Assembly (NCBI GenBank): GCA_964036295.1
Contig: OZ038462.1
Location: 16,745,264-16,809,263, forward strand
Reading direction: 5' to 3'
DNA from: Plumapathes pennacea
Lineage: Eukaryota; Cnidaria; Anthozoa; Antipatharia; Myriopathidae
Length of the DNA stretch: 64,000 nt
Both the position numbers and the translations under genes were made by a program. Under the pieces are notes generated by a model. It was not told the origin of the DNA. It searched no databases and was given only the letters and a program-made list of their open reading frames with translations. Positions 24,413 to 35,897 of this stretch are shown piece after piece; positions within the stretch are counted from its first letter, which is position 1, and every line of letters begins with the position of its first letter.

Positions 24413-26032
24413 CTAAGCATGTAATAGACGTCTACTGTTGTATCCAGAAATGATTATTTGAGGCTGCTTTTTCTTTTAACAGGACAGACCAGTTGGCAGG
24501 GCTTACATCGGCATTATCCTGCAATAACAAACAAACGAACAAACAAACGAACAGAAGTTCCACAGTAAGTGATACTCATATGATCGTTTTTTATGACATC
24601 TGAACGTAAATGTGGACAGAAATATTCTTCCAAGGAAAGCAAGCATACCAATATGATTATTCATAATTAGTGAATGTAAAAATGAAAATAAATTATGGCT
24701 TTGAACGTTTGGCTTTTACTTGCACATACAAAGATAGACGCTGTTGGAACTGTTCATGGGAGGCAACGAACTTTTGCTTGATATTGTGAAAGTTACAGAG
24801 CGTCAAAAAAAACCTCATTCCCGCGCTCTGCGAAGTCGCCAATCGTGAAGCTGATCATTCGTGTATGCGCGTTTAGGCGAAGAAAGTCTGCGAATTGTTA
24901 TGACTAGTTGTGCAGTGTTTTATAACAAGCATTTATCAACCCACGCCATCACCCTTGAGATTTATTGGTATCAAAACCTAAAGAGTATATACAAAATGTT
25001 TAATTCAGTAGCATGCATTTATGCGAAGAAAAAAATTTGTACACGTCTAACAGTGCGGACCTACCGCAAAAACGTTTGTGAGAATCAACTACACACCTTG
25101 GATTTCATACACCTGATTGGCCCAGCCTCCACCTTCGCCGTCAGACCCACAACCGCTGGACACTCCGTATTTGTTATAAGTCAGCTCAGCTGTTTGAGGA
25201 AATGCACACCAACCACCGTCTTAAACAGCAAATACTTTAAATCCACGTCTTTTTGCCGCTTGGTAACACTTTGTGATGGCATTTACTCGTGCTTTGTATC
25301 TGCCATCAAGCAGTGGAATGGCTCGATTCAGTACCGGTGTCTTTAAAGCAGCCAATAGTTTGATAAGGTAGTACTGTAGAGTTTGACCAGACGGCCAAAA
25401 CAAAATGACAATGTTAGTCATTGTGCGATGGACCTGGAACGAAACTTCTTTGTCGTTGGTGAAGATGAACTTCCATTAGACTGTTGTAATGATCGTTTTT
25501 TTTTTTTTTTTTTTTGATATCTTGATTACACATTTGCGCTAATGAACTTTTCAGTAATGGTAATGACAATTTATTTCCTGTTCATAAAAGTGAAGGGGCC
25601 GTGTAATTTGTAGGACAAATTAATTACATATGTATTCTAATTACAGGTGCTCAGTCATAAGCTGAGGTGCAGTAGCTCAGCTCTCAAAACTTGAAAACGT
25701 GAGGCTAATGTTTTCAAGTTTGATTAATAGCGGATGAAGCAAAGCGAAGCTCAACCCGTGATTTTCTGAAATAGGATGCACTTACAAGGCCAATCAAGTT
25801 GCCCGAGGACTGCTCTTTAATTGCTCGCGGCTTCGGCGAGCTTAAAATAGTGATTGGTTCATTGTGTTCGACGAAGGAGAACGCAACCCTAATCTCAACT
25901 GGTGTGGGTTCCATGGGGTCGACGGGATACCTGTCACGTGCTTTCGGTCAGCGCGAAGAATCCATATGTTTTGGGTCATTGGGTGGGCGGGCGATGTGCA
26001 AAATCTGCACCATTTTGAATAATTACTATAAG

Positions 26033-26347
26033 CGCTCTGTGTCGCACGAGTGGCTCTGAATGATCACACTGAGGTCTATCAAGGCAAAGACACCTACTTT
26101 TCAGTAAAAGAAGCCAATATCTGGACAATAAGAGCAGCACGACAGCAAGAATTCCACAGAAAAATGTAATCGACTCACGCGATTGCCGTCACGCTCTGTG
26201 TCGCACGCGTGGCTCTGAATGATCACACTGGGGTCTATCAAAGACAAAGACAGCTACTTTTCACTGAAAGAAGCCAATATCTGGATAATAAGGGCAGCAC
26301 AACAGCAAGAATTCCACAGAAAAATGTAACTCGACTCGCGATTGCCG
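26033..26347. repeat. Tandem duplication of about 158 bp
   Basis: CGCTCTGTGTCGCACG starts both copies (26033 and 26192). The copies share TGGCTCTGAATGATCACACT, GAAGCCAATATCTGGA and CAGCAAGAATTCCACAGAAA with a few per cent divergence. Confidence 0.8.
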
Positions 26348-26872
26348 TATTTCAGTTTCTGCGTTGATGAAAATATAATACTCAATATGAAACTGACACT
26401 TTACTGATGTTCCAGATACTTGTCTGGAAGAAATATACGGCTTTGTGGAGACTGAGGTATCGCGGTGATTCATTCGCAAGCCACAGGATGGTTGAATTGT
26501 GAAACTCGTGTGCAACTCAACTCAACTCAAATATCACACAAATCAAATGTTCACTCAAATGAAACCTATTGGTATAAATTGTCATTACAACACTCACACA
26601 CTTGCTTCTTAAAGGTTGAGCGACTCTGCATTTTGAGCTTTGGAGTGAAAAAGTTAGCCAGCAAGAAAAGAGTAATGCGTCACTTATCTTTTTATGCAAA
26701 GTCGATTTTGACAGTTTGACTAATTTGTAATCAGAGGCCACGATAAGCTAGCCTTCGCTTCAATACTTCTGTATTTTTTACTGAATGCGTTTCTTCTATG
26801 AGGCTTTCGAGTATTCGCGAATATTTCAACATGCACTGTTACGATATTATATGATCTAAATCTTCGTCTGGC

Positions 26873-27955
26873 TTGCCTTCTCATGTTCATCCTCAGTTGT
26901 CCCGCCAATCAACGTCTAAATCTTTGTCTGGCCTGCCTTCTGATGTTCATTCTCAGTTTTCCAGCCAATCCACGTCTAAGTCTTCGTCTAGCCTGCCTTC
27001 TGATGTTCATTGTCAGTTTTCCAGCCAATCCGCATCTAAGTCTTCGTCTGGCCTGCCTTCTGATGTTCACTCACAGTTGTCCAGCCAATCCACGTCTAAA
27101 CCTTCGTCTGGCCTGGTTGCTAAAATTCACTGTCAGTCCTCGAAATCCACGTCTACTGGAGATAACCCACCGTTATCGCCGATAAGCAGATTGTTGGTGG
27201 GAAAGGCACAGCACACCCAGGATATTATAACCTCGTCTGTAAAGCATTGTCGTCAGTCTTCTCTTGCTCGTCAGTCGTCCTCCAAGTCTTGTACTTCGTC
27301 TGGCCTGTCTCTTGAAAATCCTAACAATCACGCTCAGTCGTCCCAATCCCAATCAAAGTCTAAATCTTTGTCTGGCCTGCCTTCTGATGTTAAATCTCAG
27401 TCAATCAGCCAATCCACGTCTGAATCTCCGTCAGAATCTACGTCTACTAGAGAAAACAGACCGTTATCGTCGATTAGCAGATTCTTGGTGGAAAAGGAAC
27501 AATACAACTCGGCAACCGTTCGTCAGTCTTCTGTGGATCGTCCGTCGTTCCAATCCAAGTCTACTAAAGAAAAACCACTGTTATCGTCGATAGGCAGATT
27601 GTTATTGAAAAAGGCACAACACATCTCGACAACCGTAACCTCGCCTGTAAAGCATCGTCGTCAATCTTCTCATGATCGTCAGTCCTTCTCCAACTCTTCC
27701 ACTATTTCGTCTGGCCTGTCTCGAAATATTAGCTCTAACTCGTCTCAACACAAGTGTACCAGAGAAAACTCGCCGTTATCGGCGATAAGCAGATTCTTGG
27801 TGGAAAAGGAACAACACAACTCGGCAACCGTAACCTCTTGTGTAAAGCATCATTGTCAGTCTTCTCATGATCGTCTGTCCTCCTCCAAGTCTTCTACTAT
27901 GTCTGGCCTGTCTCCTGACATACGCTCTCAGTTGTCCAGCCAATCCCATGTCTAA
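26873..27955 (+). CDS. Ser-rich repetitive open frame (unknown)
   Basis: Open for 360 codons, very rich in Ser/Gln/Lys. The first part is four copies of a 60-bp unit reading LPSDVHSQFSSQSTSKSSSG with variants. After it, a longer module containing PLSAISRFLVEKEQ-like and VKH(R/H)-QSSHDR segments is repeated four times. The frame is lost near 27955 and continues in other frames to about 28530, so the gene is broken or mis-assembled. The first codons may not be the true start. It probably forms the N-terminal low-complexity part of the larger decayed coding region that runs to 33991. Function unknown. Confidence 0.45.
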   Translation: MPSHVHPQLSRQSTSKSLSGLPSDVHSQFSSQSTSKSSSSLPSDVHCQFSSQSASKSSSGLPSDVHSQLSSQSTSKPSSGLVAKIHCQSSKSTSTGDNPPLSPISRLLVGKAQHTQDIITSSVKHCRQSSLARQSSSKSCTSSGLSLENPNNHAQSSQSQSKSKSLSGLPSDVKSQSISQSTSESPSESTSTRENRPLSSISRFLVEKEQYNSATVRQSSVDRPSFQSKSTKEKPLLSSIGRLLLKKAQHISTTVTSPVKHRRQSSHDRQSFSNSSTISSGLSRNISSNSSQHKCTRENSPLSAISRFLVEKEQHNSATVTSCVKHHCQSSHDRLSSSKSSTMSGLSPDIRSQLSSQSHV

Positions 27956-28503
27956 CTCTTCATCTGGCCTGCCTACTGATAATGACCACTCTCAGATCCA
28001 CGTCTAACTCTTCATCTGGCCTGCCTGCTGACTTTCACTCTGAATCGTCTGAACCCAAATCTACAACTTCATCGCGACAAGCCGCCAAGAGAAAAATGGG
28101 AAATTCCGACGGAGAGCACGAGAAAAAAAAAAACAAAAACAAAAACAGAACAAACAAAAACAGGCAAACTTGGTGTACTTCTATATGGGCTCAATATGTC
28201 AAGCAAGAGCGGGCCTAATCTAAAGGGTATATACAGCATAAGATGAGTAAAACTGTTTCTCTGGTATTTCATCCTAGCGTGTACCAAAATCGGAGTCAAG
28301 CTGTTGAGGACAAATGCTCGACTATTCCATCAACGTCAGAAGTATCTAGTAAAGCCCAAAGGATGTTTTTCCAGACACCTGCATTTTTTAAATCCAACGT
28401 CATCTAACAAAGCAGATGCTGTAGGCCGAGGTCCAAAGGAATCCAGCCTGATCCTCCCACTGCCAGCACCGAACAGTGGTATACGAAACAAGGAGAATTA
28501 TCC

Positions 28504-29320
28504 ATGGCAAATAGAGGAGGTCAGAGCGCCGTAAATCGGCTACGAAGAGTGACATTGTCGTGGACAACGGACAAGCCAGATGTCTGCATGAGTTCTTCTG
28601 AAATGTTTGCCATTCTTTCAAAGCATTTGAATATAGTACATCTTTATATCAAGGGGACGGGTTTTATCATGGAGTTTAAGGACGAAGGCCCCCTCCAGTT
28701 TTTCTTGGAAAGCATCTCGAACTTGATATGTACTACGTCCTTCAGAACAGAATTGAACAAGCATGTGGAGGATAAATTAGAAGATATCTACAGAAATGCT
28801 CTGAGCTATATGGACACCGAGAAAGACAGAAATACGGTAAAGTACCTCTTAACGAAGATTACAAGCATGAATTTTATGGCCAAACTCCAAGACGTCCAGA
28901 ATAGATCTGCACTTCGGACATGTCATGACATCGTTCCTTTACACATACGACAGTTCGAGAAGCTCCGCGAAGAAATAACGGTGTGGTTGGAGGGAAGAAA
29001 GTTTACACGAAGACAACAAAGATATCTGCTGAAGAGGACGCTGGAAATGCAAAAGTTAAAAGTGACACGTTCCAGAAACAGCACAAGAACGGGCCGCAAG
29101 CTTAAGATCGAAGAGTTTCCCGATCTCGTATCAATTTTAGAATACGAAGTTGGGGAAGGCGATACGAGAATACAAGGGGGAGGTGGACTTGAAAGCCATA
29201 CAAGGCTTCGGAACGAAGTGCTATACAGGGCAGCTGATAACAAAACAAGAATGGCAGATGCAAGAGAAGCAATAATGGCACTGGCTCCAGGGGACTTCAA
29301 AATTTCTATGTCGACGTGTT
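28504..29320 (+). pseudogene. Decayed repetitive-family gene, part 1 (interrupted by a TTAA element)
   Basis: Open for about 272 codons of charged, helical sequence with an acidic/basic middle, then a segment around GGGGLESHTRLRNEV and a DFKISMSTCF block. The frame runs into the terminal repeat of the element at 29325. Beyond that element the same reading frame resumes at 31656, so the transposon split a formerly continuous coding region. I recognise the general pattern as a multi-copy cnidarian/sponge family of uncertain, possibly transposon-derived nature, but cannot name it. Confidence 0.5.
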
Positions 29321-29531
29321 TTAAAGTGCAAGTGACACGGTTTTTCTGATTTTTTTTTTGTGCATTTTGTTACGTGTTGAATACCGTAATAAGAGTTGTT
29401 CTGCAAATCCGTTTGAGCCGAAAGCTAATTCTCGCGGCGAAAATTTAGCGTAAATCATCAACAGCAGGGCGCGTGCCTTTTGGCACGCAGGAATCTTGTG
29501 ACTTCACATCCAGAACAACACTCAAACCAAG

Positions 29532-30345
29532 ATGGCGGACGATGGGCAAGGAAGCGACTCGGGATCTGATTATGCGTCCGACGATTCGTATTTATTGAGC
29601 AACGAATCTTCGAGTGAAGAGGAAATTAATCTGGCTCAAATTCAACCATACAGTTTCGAGCCAAGATTCGAAATGGAAGAGCTGGGGGAAGAAGAATACG
29701 AAGAAATGCCCGATGCCAAGGAGAGGCCACGACGCATAAACAATCTTGACTGGTACGATCACCCATTTCTTCATTTGCATTCATTTGATCGTAATAAACA
29801 TATTATAAAATTGCTTTGCTGTTCGTGTGTTGTTTTGTTGTGAAGGTGCGTGTTTGAGGGAATCATTTTCAAGTAGCTGTTCTCATCTATCTCACCGAGC
29901 TTGCAAATGATCAGGCTATTTTGTTTTCTGCAAAATGTGCTCTTGTGACAACTGCCAGATAATGGGTCGAGAGGAAGAATGCATATGCTGCAAGGAATGT
30001 GAAGGAACGGTTGCAAAATTACAAGAGAACATTTCGATTTAAAGTAATGAAACCCCACTGGAGTGTATAAGTATTCACAGAGGGTTTCAGTCCGTTTGCA
30101 TTAACCCTTTGGTTTTGCACGTGGCATGGTTGGCCTATAAGCAAACATACGACAACGTTTATGATGGTCCGACTCATAAAAAGTACAGGCACATAGCTTA
30201 TAGGCAGTATGTGGGCAAAAACATTCGTGTTGTTATTCTCTCCTGTGCTGTTAGTCGCATAAGGGCACACTTTCCACCACCTGGAGACGAAGATAATTTT
30301 GAGTTCACAGGATTTAGATACCCAGACAGATCTGTAAAAATATAA
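29532..30345 (+). CDS. Protein with P2X7 intracellular (ballast)-like domain, probably 3 exons, damaged
   Basis: First exon from the ATG at 29532 to a donor-like site near 29757: an acidic Ser/Asp/Glu-rich start, then RPRRINNLDW. A second block near 29935-30040 carries the Cys-rich motif CSCDNCQIMGREEECICCKE. A third block (about 30065-30345) holds FQSVCINPLVLHVAWLAYKQ, YRHIAYRQY, VILSCAVSRIRAHFPPP and a GFRYP end. The order Cys-rich cluster, YRQ, SCAV..IR..FP, GF(R/K)YP matches the P2X7 intracellular domain family, known outside vertebrates as free-standing proteins. Exon edges are uncertain and the acceptor before the Cys block looks weak. It is carried inside the TTAA element. Confidence 0.6.
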
Positions 30346-30360
30346 GTAGTTGCATGCAGT

Positions 30361-30768
30361 TTATAAAAACCTGGCAGTATGCTGTGCAACTGCAGTGTCT
30401 TTGTCAGGCCTCAAATAACTTGAACACAGGAACGGTGGAGTAGCTTCTGCCACTTGTTGGTTGCCCCTGTCCGGCTTTTGCAGTGTTGTGATTAGTTCGT
30501 GAGACAAAAGGCCAGCATAATTGAAGGTACAATCAACCAGAATTTTTCTCACCATGTGCCCTCCCTTTATGTATTTTGGAAATACAATGGCATAATGGAG
30601 TTCACCTTGCTTGTTCTTCTGTTGCTCCCTGTCACTGTTTTCATTATGATGCATAGCAGCCAAAAATAACCTGGACTTCATGCCATTGAATGAAAAATGG
30701 TACATTTTGGGGGCAAAGTGGTTTACAAGGCTATGGTAGCCCTCCACAGCAGATGTTTGGCCATGCAC
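30361..30768 (-). pseudogene. C-terminal fragment of a THAP-element transposase
   Basis: Open for 135 codons with a pattern typical of the end of cnidarian THAP-transposon proteins: TSAVEGYHSLVNHFAPK, HFSFNGMKSRLFLAAMHHNE, then a YAIVFPKYIKGGH segment. No start codon, and stops lie just upstream in frame. The central catalytic part is absent. Confidence 0.45.
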
Positions 30769-31081
30769 AGAACATTTTTTGACTCATTAGCTCTTGGACT
30801 TGCGAGGAGTTTGAAAATCCCCCTGTTCCACAGATGGAGACTCAGTGGAAATTACAGTATGAATTGTTGGCAAGGCATTTTTCTTGTCCAACAAAAATCT
30901 GAAATTATAAATGGCTAAAATTTGACTTCTGGTCACCCGATTGGAATCATGTCGCTAAAAAGTAAAACTCACACAGAAAGAACGAATAATGGAACATTCG
31001 GAAAATCATTTATTTGGTACCGAAAAGCAAACGACTTTTAGATAGCTTACAGGCGAAAACAGCTTGGTTCGACGCGTCTGA

Positions 31082-31384
31082 TCAGTACGCTCGTTGTTGC
31101 ATACATCGAAAAAAAAAATAACATCGAAATTCGTGCCTACAAGCCAACGGTAAATTGATTTTTACGGACCTTTTTGCAAAACCAGCTCTGTATTGTTCAG
31201 CATTCAGGAAACACTCGTCCCTAAAATGCTTACTGCACAATGCGGATCGAGCGGTCGGTGTCCATTTATCTCTCTTCGTTTTCACAAAGGTCGTCTACAG
31301 TCGTGCTACGGAAGCATCCTTTGGCCACTCATACAACTGCTTATCCTTGTGATCACACCCTGCGGCAACACAGCGGCTCGGCAT
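31082..31384 (-). pseudogene. THAP DNA-binding domain with an in-frame stop
   Basis: From the ATG at 31384: an N-terminal C-x4-C (RCVAAGC), an aromatic LYEWPKD block, then RDKWTPTARSALCSKHF with the C-x2-H half of the C2CH zinc module and ECF after it. Codon 30 is TAG (31295-31297), so the domain is broken. THAP domains recognise transposon ends, which fits the orientation just inside the right terminus of the TTAA element. Confidence 0.65.
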
Positions 31385-31659
31385 TTTGATAAACGAAGAG
31401 AAAACTTGCGTAAACAAAGGTATGAACACTTTGCTTTATCACAGTTATGGAATGGGTTCTGGATGTGACGTCACGCCTCGTTTTCATGCCGCGCGCGAGA
31501 ATCAAAAACGATGCCGAAAAACTGAAACTTCGCCGGCCTGTAACTTTCGGAAGGAAAGAGGTATTTTCATTCTGTTTTTTCCCTCTAAATCAGTATGACA
31601 CAAAAATTTCGAAAATGACCGACCAAAATCAATCTAAAACCTTGTCACTTGCACTTTAA

Positions 31660-31852
31660 CTACACACAAAACTTCAAAAAGGGGACTTTTCAAGCCAGAC
31701 GCCACCACGAAGGCCGCGAAATCAACGCGTGTGTTTCTCTCCACAAGGCACCAGACACTGCTCCTATTAAAGATCTTGTCATAAACATTCACTGGACATC
31801 GGCAAACGTGAATCACGTCCTCGATGATGCTGCAAACAATCCTCGGAGCTAA
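31660..31852 (+). pseudogene. Decayed repetitive-family gene, part 2 (after the TTAA element)
   Basis: Resumes the frame of 28504-29320 after one TTAA. Contains RRHHEGREINACVSLH and DLVINIHWTSANVNHVLDD before a stop at 31852. The sequence then continues in other frames to 32037. Confidence 0.5.
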
Positions 31853-32036
31853 CTGTGTTGACTCGCGTGATGCAAAGCAGTGATTCGTGCCAACACTGGG
31901 CATGGAGGCCGTGCGTGGAGAATATCCAAATCCCCGACCACACCTTTGACACTTCACGCACAAATGCAGTAACCCCGGTGACGCATCTTCTTGTCGAAAC
32001 CCCAATACAGGACGCCTCAAAGAGGTCCTGGTCTCT

Positions 32037-32693
32037 ATGGTTAACAACGGCATTGAATTGCCAAGAAGCCCTCTGGTGAAGATGATGCTGGTACGGATAA
32101 GAAGGCTACTGTCTTTGGAACGGATTATCCAAGTTTCGTTTGCGGAGTACCACAGCAAGAGGAATCCTGTAGAAAGAGTACATGCAGTACACACGAAGGA
32201 ACTAGAAAAGCATGGTCCTTTTAAAGTCTCCGAACTTCATGTTGACTCAGAAGAGCACAAGTCAAAGATGGATGGAATGCGTCAGGAAGTTGAGGATGTC
32301 TTGAAGGCAGCTATATTTGGAGGTGCTTACACAAGCGTTATGACAGGAATCGGTGGTGAAGACAACTATGTCTATAGTGATGTGGACAACCTTCAGACAT
32401 TCTTAAGACTGAATGAAGACAAAAAGGGAAAATGCGAGATGACTTCTGCTGTCAACAAAAATTCCCAGATTTCATCGGACCTTGCTGAAATTTGGGGGAT
32501 TAACCTAAACCTATCTGGAAGCTATGCTGATGATTATGAGATTCTCAATAACACATTTGAACCTTTAACTCGAACTGCATGGACGGACAAATACGCAACA
32601 GTCGTATTTGACGAACAGTCAGAGCCACTGCCGGATTACATCCGCTGGTATTTAACTCGAGGCAAGCTGCACTCTATGACATATGAGCAGTGA
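32037..32693 (+). pseudogene. Decayed repetitive-family gene, part 3
   Basis: 218 codons with a block FAEYHSKRNPVERVH, then acidic sequence with EDNYVYSDVDNLQTFL, and a DYIRWYLTRG end before a TGA at 32691-32693. Coding-like sequence continues in the same frame past this stop (LPEGQWDD, ALLCWCPEDEV, RKWKPCCTLP) to about 33020, so the stop is probably a mutation. The YHSKRNPVERVH-type block looks like an integrase/transposase motif but I cannot assign a superfamily. Confidence 0.45.
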
Positions 32694-33028
32694 AAGCTAC
32701 TGCCAGAGGGTCAGTGGGATGATAGTGAAGGTCTTTTTCTTCCATCTAAGATTCTTGACATCGTCAATCTGGCTCACCCATACATTTCAGAAGGCAGCTA
32801 TAAAGATCTGGCTCTGCTCTGTTGGTGCCCTGAGGATGAGGTTAGGAAATACCTTTCCATAAAGAAACTAGAGGCCACAAGGAAATGGAAGCCGTGCTGC
32901 ACTCTGCCCGCTGGAGAAACCATCGACTCTATGCAAAACCGAAACGTCAACTGGAGGAAATGTGCTGAAAAGAAAACCTCGACGCAGAGGACACCAAAGG
33001 TAGGCTTGTCGAAAAGTTATGCAAGAAA

Positions 33029-33253
33029 TTGAAGCTGGAAGAACCACCAGAACTGGAGCCATTTGATGGTGACTTGACTCACATTCCAAAAACAGTCAAG
33101 GAACTGTCTAAATTTCCACTTCATAAACTCAAAGAAGCCCTTAAATTGTACGACATTCCTTGGTCAGGATGCAAAGAACAAGTCGTCTTGAGAGTTTTGG
33201 CTTTAAAGACAGGCACTACACATTTGCTATTCAGTAGGAAAGAGACGAGCTAA
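33029..33253 (+). pseudogene. SAP-like DNA-binding module of the decayed gene
   Basis: Contains LSKFPLHKLKEALKLYDIPW followed by a SGCKEQVVLRVLALK segment, which fits the helix-hinge-helix SAP motif (L..L...L......SG.K..L..R). No start of its own is needed. It follows frame-shifted continuation of the gene at 32037. Confidence 0.5.
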
Positions 33254-33562
33254 CTGAATTGATGAACATGGCTAAAAATCTCATCCTCGCACAAAAAGAA
33301 CTTAATGTTGTCTCAAATGATTTCCTGGTACGTCAGCGAGCATTTTCAACTCCATTCCAACGCCAGCTTATCAACTGACAGGCCACAAGAGGCAGCTGGG
33401 GCTCCAACCATCAACAGCCAAAAATTGTTGGTTCCTGCCCACATCAAGTTGGAAAACCTGTATACATTATTTGACGAATTCAAGGTAGAAATGAAACTGC
33501 TCAAGAAAGAAGAGGATCACGAGCCATAAAATCTGGAAGCCATCAGAAAGTATAATGCTAAG

Positions 33563-33991
33563 GTGATGGTAAGATGGACAGAAGACGACGAGACAAGAGG
33601 ATGGACTCCAGGGTGGGATAGTGCAACGGTGTTGAATTACACCAGGGAAAACGACACAGTAGAAGTAGAGTACAGCAGCGAACCCGGGACAATGTACGTT
33701 ATGGCAGTGAAGGAAAGTGTGGAAAGGGGAACGTTGCGCCTTCAGAGGGCCACTTGCAACGCCATGGACTTGCACGAATAAATGACGGAAATTGGGGCAA
33801 GGGTTTCGATAAGATGGAAGAAGGAGGAGGTAGTGGAAAGTGGATGGAGGGCAGGCTGGTATGCAGCAGAGGTTCAGACATTCGACCCAGACACTGATGA
33901 GATGGACATCGTATATGACCGCGAACCAGATGTGATATATACGGAATGCGCCACCACGCTGATTTTGGAGGGAAACGTTAAAAGGAGATGA
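33563..33991 (+). CDS. Two tandem Tudor-like modules (unknown)
   Basis: Two successive open frames (33563-33781 and 33782-33991; the second ATG follows the first stop directly). Each contains a (V/I)RW......GW..GW..A.V......D.(V/M)(E/D)(I/V).Y..EP...Y pattern, so one arose by duplication of the other. The pattern resembles Tudor/chromo-like beta barrels. Together with the SAP-like module this suggests a chromatin- or DNA-associated protein. Probably the 3' end of the decayed gene. Confidence 0.4.
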
Positions 33992-34803
<812 letters not shown>

Positions 34804-34894
34804 AGTCATGCTGGATTGGCTATTATATTTTGTGGCTGCATGGCCTTAAATGTGGCACTATATAAGTACATTGTAGTTACTGATATATATCAAT

Positions 34895-34900
34895 CAGGTG
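34895..34900. repeat. Left target-site duplication of the Polinton
   Basis: CAGGTG, identical to 53837-53842. Confidence 0.92.
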
Positions 34901-35396
34901 AGTAGTATAGGAGTTGGCGGTTCTAGCGCACTTTACAGCGCATTTTCATCAAAATATGGCATAAATTAAGTTGCTAAAAAACTGTGCTCTTAGCTTTTTG
35001 ATTTGTTACACTTGCACCGCCTCTGCAACACAACATATACCATTAAAAAACGACTCTACTTACAGCACAGTTTTTAGTGATTTTTATTTTTGCAAACGCA
35101 CTTAAATTTTTTAAAAAACATATAGAATTGAAAAATGAGGCACCATATGATTTAAATTTTTTTTAAAACATATAGATTGGTTAAATAATTTAGTTGCTTA
35201 AAAATTGCGCTTATAGCTTTTGACGGTTACGCTATTTCATCCACTCTGCAATCACTATATTATTCACAAATTTCAACTCGTAAATGACACTAGCACTGTC
35301 TTGCACACGCGCTTGAACACGCTCTTGAACACAATTGAAGAGACGTTTTTCGTGTTGTGTAATTTCGTATGTGATTTAAAAACGCGTTGAAATAAA
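34901..35396. repeat. Left terminal inverted repeat of the Polinton (496 bp)
   Basis: Matches the right repeat along its whole length with one substitution that I can see (G/A near 35293) and one extra 12-bp tandem duplication in the left copy (CACGCTCTTGAA within 35317-35330), which accounts exactly for the length difference 496 versus 484. Confidence 0.92.
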
Positions 35397-35428
35397 GACG
35401 AGGACTAAAATTATGTCGTGGTGGTTTG

Positions 35429-35653
35429 TTAAGCTATTCTTTTTTTTCGTTTTTTACTTTTTTCGATTGCGTCTAGTTCAAGATTTATTTTCATAATTGT
35501 GCTTTCAACGTGTTTTATATATCTGCGAATTACTTCATTTCTTCCTTTTGCGTGTTCTTGTTTTTCTTGAAATGTTGAGTTTTCCTCTATTAATTTGTTT
35601 CTGCTTTTAAAATCGAAAAGGTCATCGTAGATGGATTTAACCCAGTTGTTCAT
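35429..35653 (-). CDS. Polinton small protein, charged/helical (unknown)
   Basis: 74 residues, mostly charged, helical throughout, with a lysine-rich C-terminus. It begins directly behind the AT-rich start motif (TAACATATTATATA then ATG) used by the other element genes, which supports expression and the chosen start. It is the leftmost gene, just inside the inverted repeat. No family recognised. Confidence 0.55.
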   Translation of the reverse strand: MNNWVKSIYDDLFDFKSRNKLIEENSTFQEKQEHAKGRNEVIRRYIKHVESTIMKINLELDAIEKSKKRKKRIA

Positions 35654-35664
35654 TATATAATATG

Positions 35665-35853
35665 TTACACACTTGTTTCGACGTGGTTTTGTTCTTCATG
35701 TTCAGATTCGCTTGATTCTTCGTCGCTTGTGGTTGACAAATTTTCATTGCTTGAGCTTAATTCTGATACCGATGTAATGGATTCAACGTTGCTTTCTTTG
35801 TCACTTTCATATTCATAGTCGCTTTCTTCTATTTTTTCGTAAGGGGTGCTCAT
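35665..35853 (-). CDS. Polinton small acidic protein (unknown)
   Basis: 62 residues, almost entirely Glu/Ser/Asp/Asn with many tandem SE/ES/DE pairs and a C-terminal EHEEQNHVETSV. The start lies behind AACATATTATAT then ATG. Divergent from the VLTF3-like gene with 44 bp between. Such acidic tracts can act as DNA mimics or histone-binding tails, but no function can be assigned. Confidence 0.55.
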   Translation of the reverse strand: MSTPYEKIEESDYEYESDKESNVESITSVSELSSSNENLSTTSDEESSESEHEEQNHVETSV

Positions 35854-35897
35854 ATATAATATGTTTACTTAAGAAAAAATCTGTATTAATGGTATAG

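Larger units (their letters stand above)
22268..26868. other. No supported gene; repeats only
   Basis: Holds a 73-bp inverted-repeat element (22534-22606), a MITE (24308-24412), an AAAC/AACG simple repeat near 24518-24552, a poly-T run (about 25496-25515) and a tandem duplication (26033-26347). Open frames such as the one at 24861-25346 have no domain, no homologue I recognise and no splice support. Confidence 0.45.
29321..31659. mobile_element. Kolobok-type (TTAA, THAP) DNA transposon, defective, 2331 bp plus TSD
   Basis: TTAA flanks both ends (29321-29324 and 31656-31659). The termini are inverted: AGTGCAAGTGACA is followed by C/A and GGTTTT on each side. Inside are a minus-strand THAP domain with a stop codon, a minus-strand fragment resembling the C-terminal part of a THAP-element transposase, and a plus-strand P2X7-domain gene. 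A TTAA target plus a THAP transposase points to Kolobok rather than piggyBac. The core of the transposase between the two minus-strand pieces is missing, so the copy is not autonomous. Confidence 0.72.

Noticed and set aside
24861-25346. 161-codon plus-strand open frame
   Set aside because: No domain, unlikely composition, no splice sites in register and no similarity to anything in the window.
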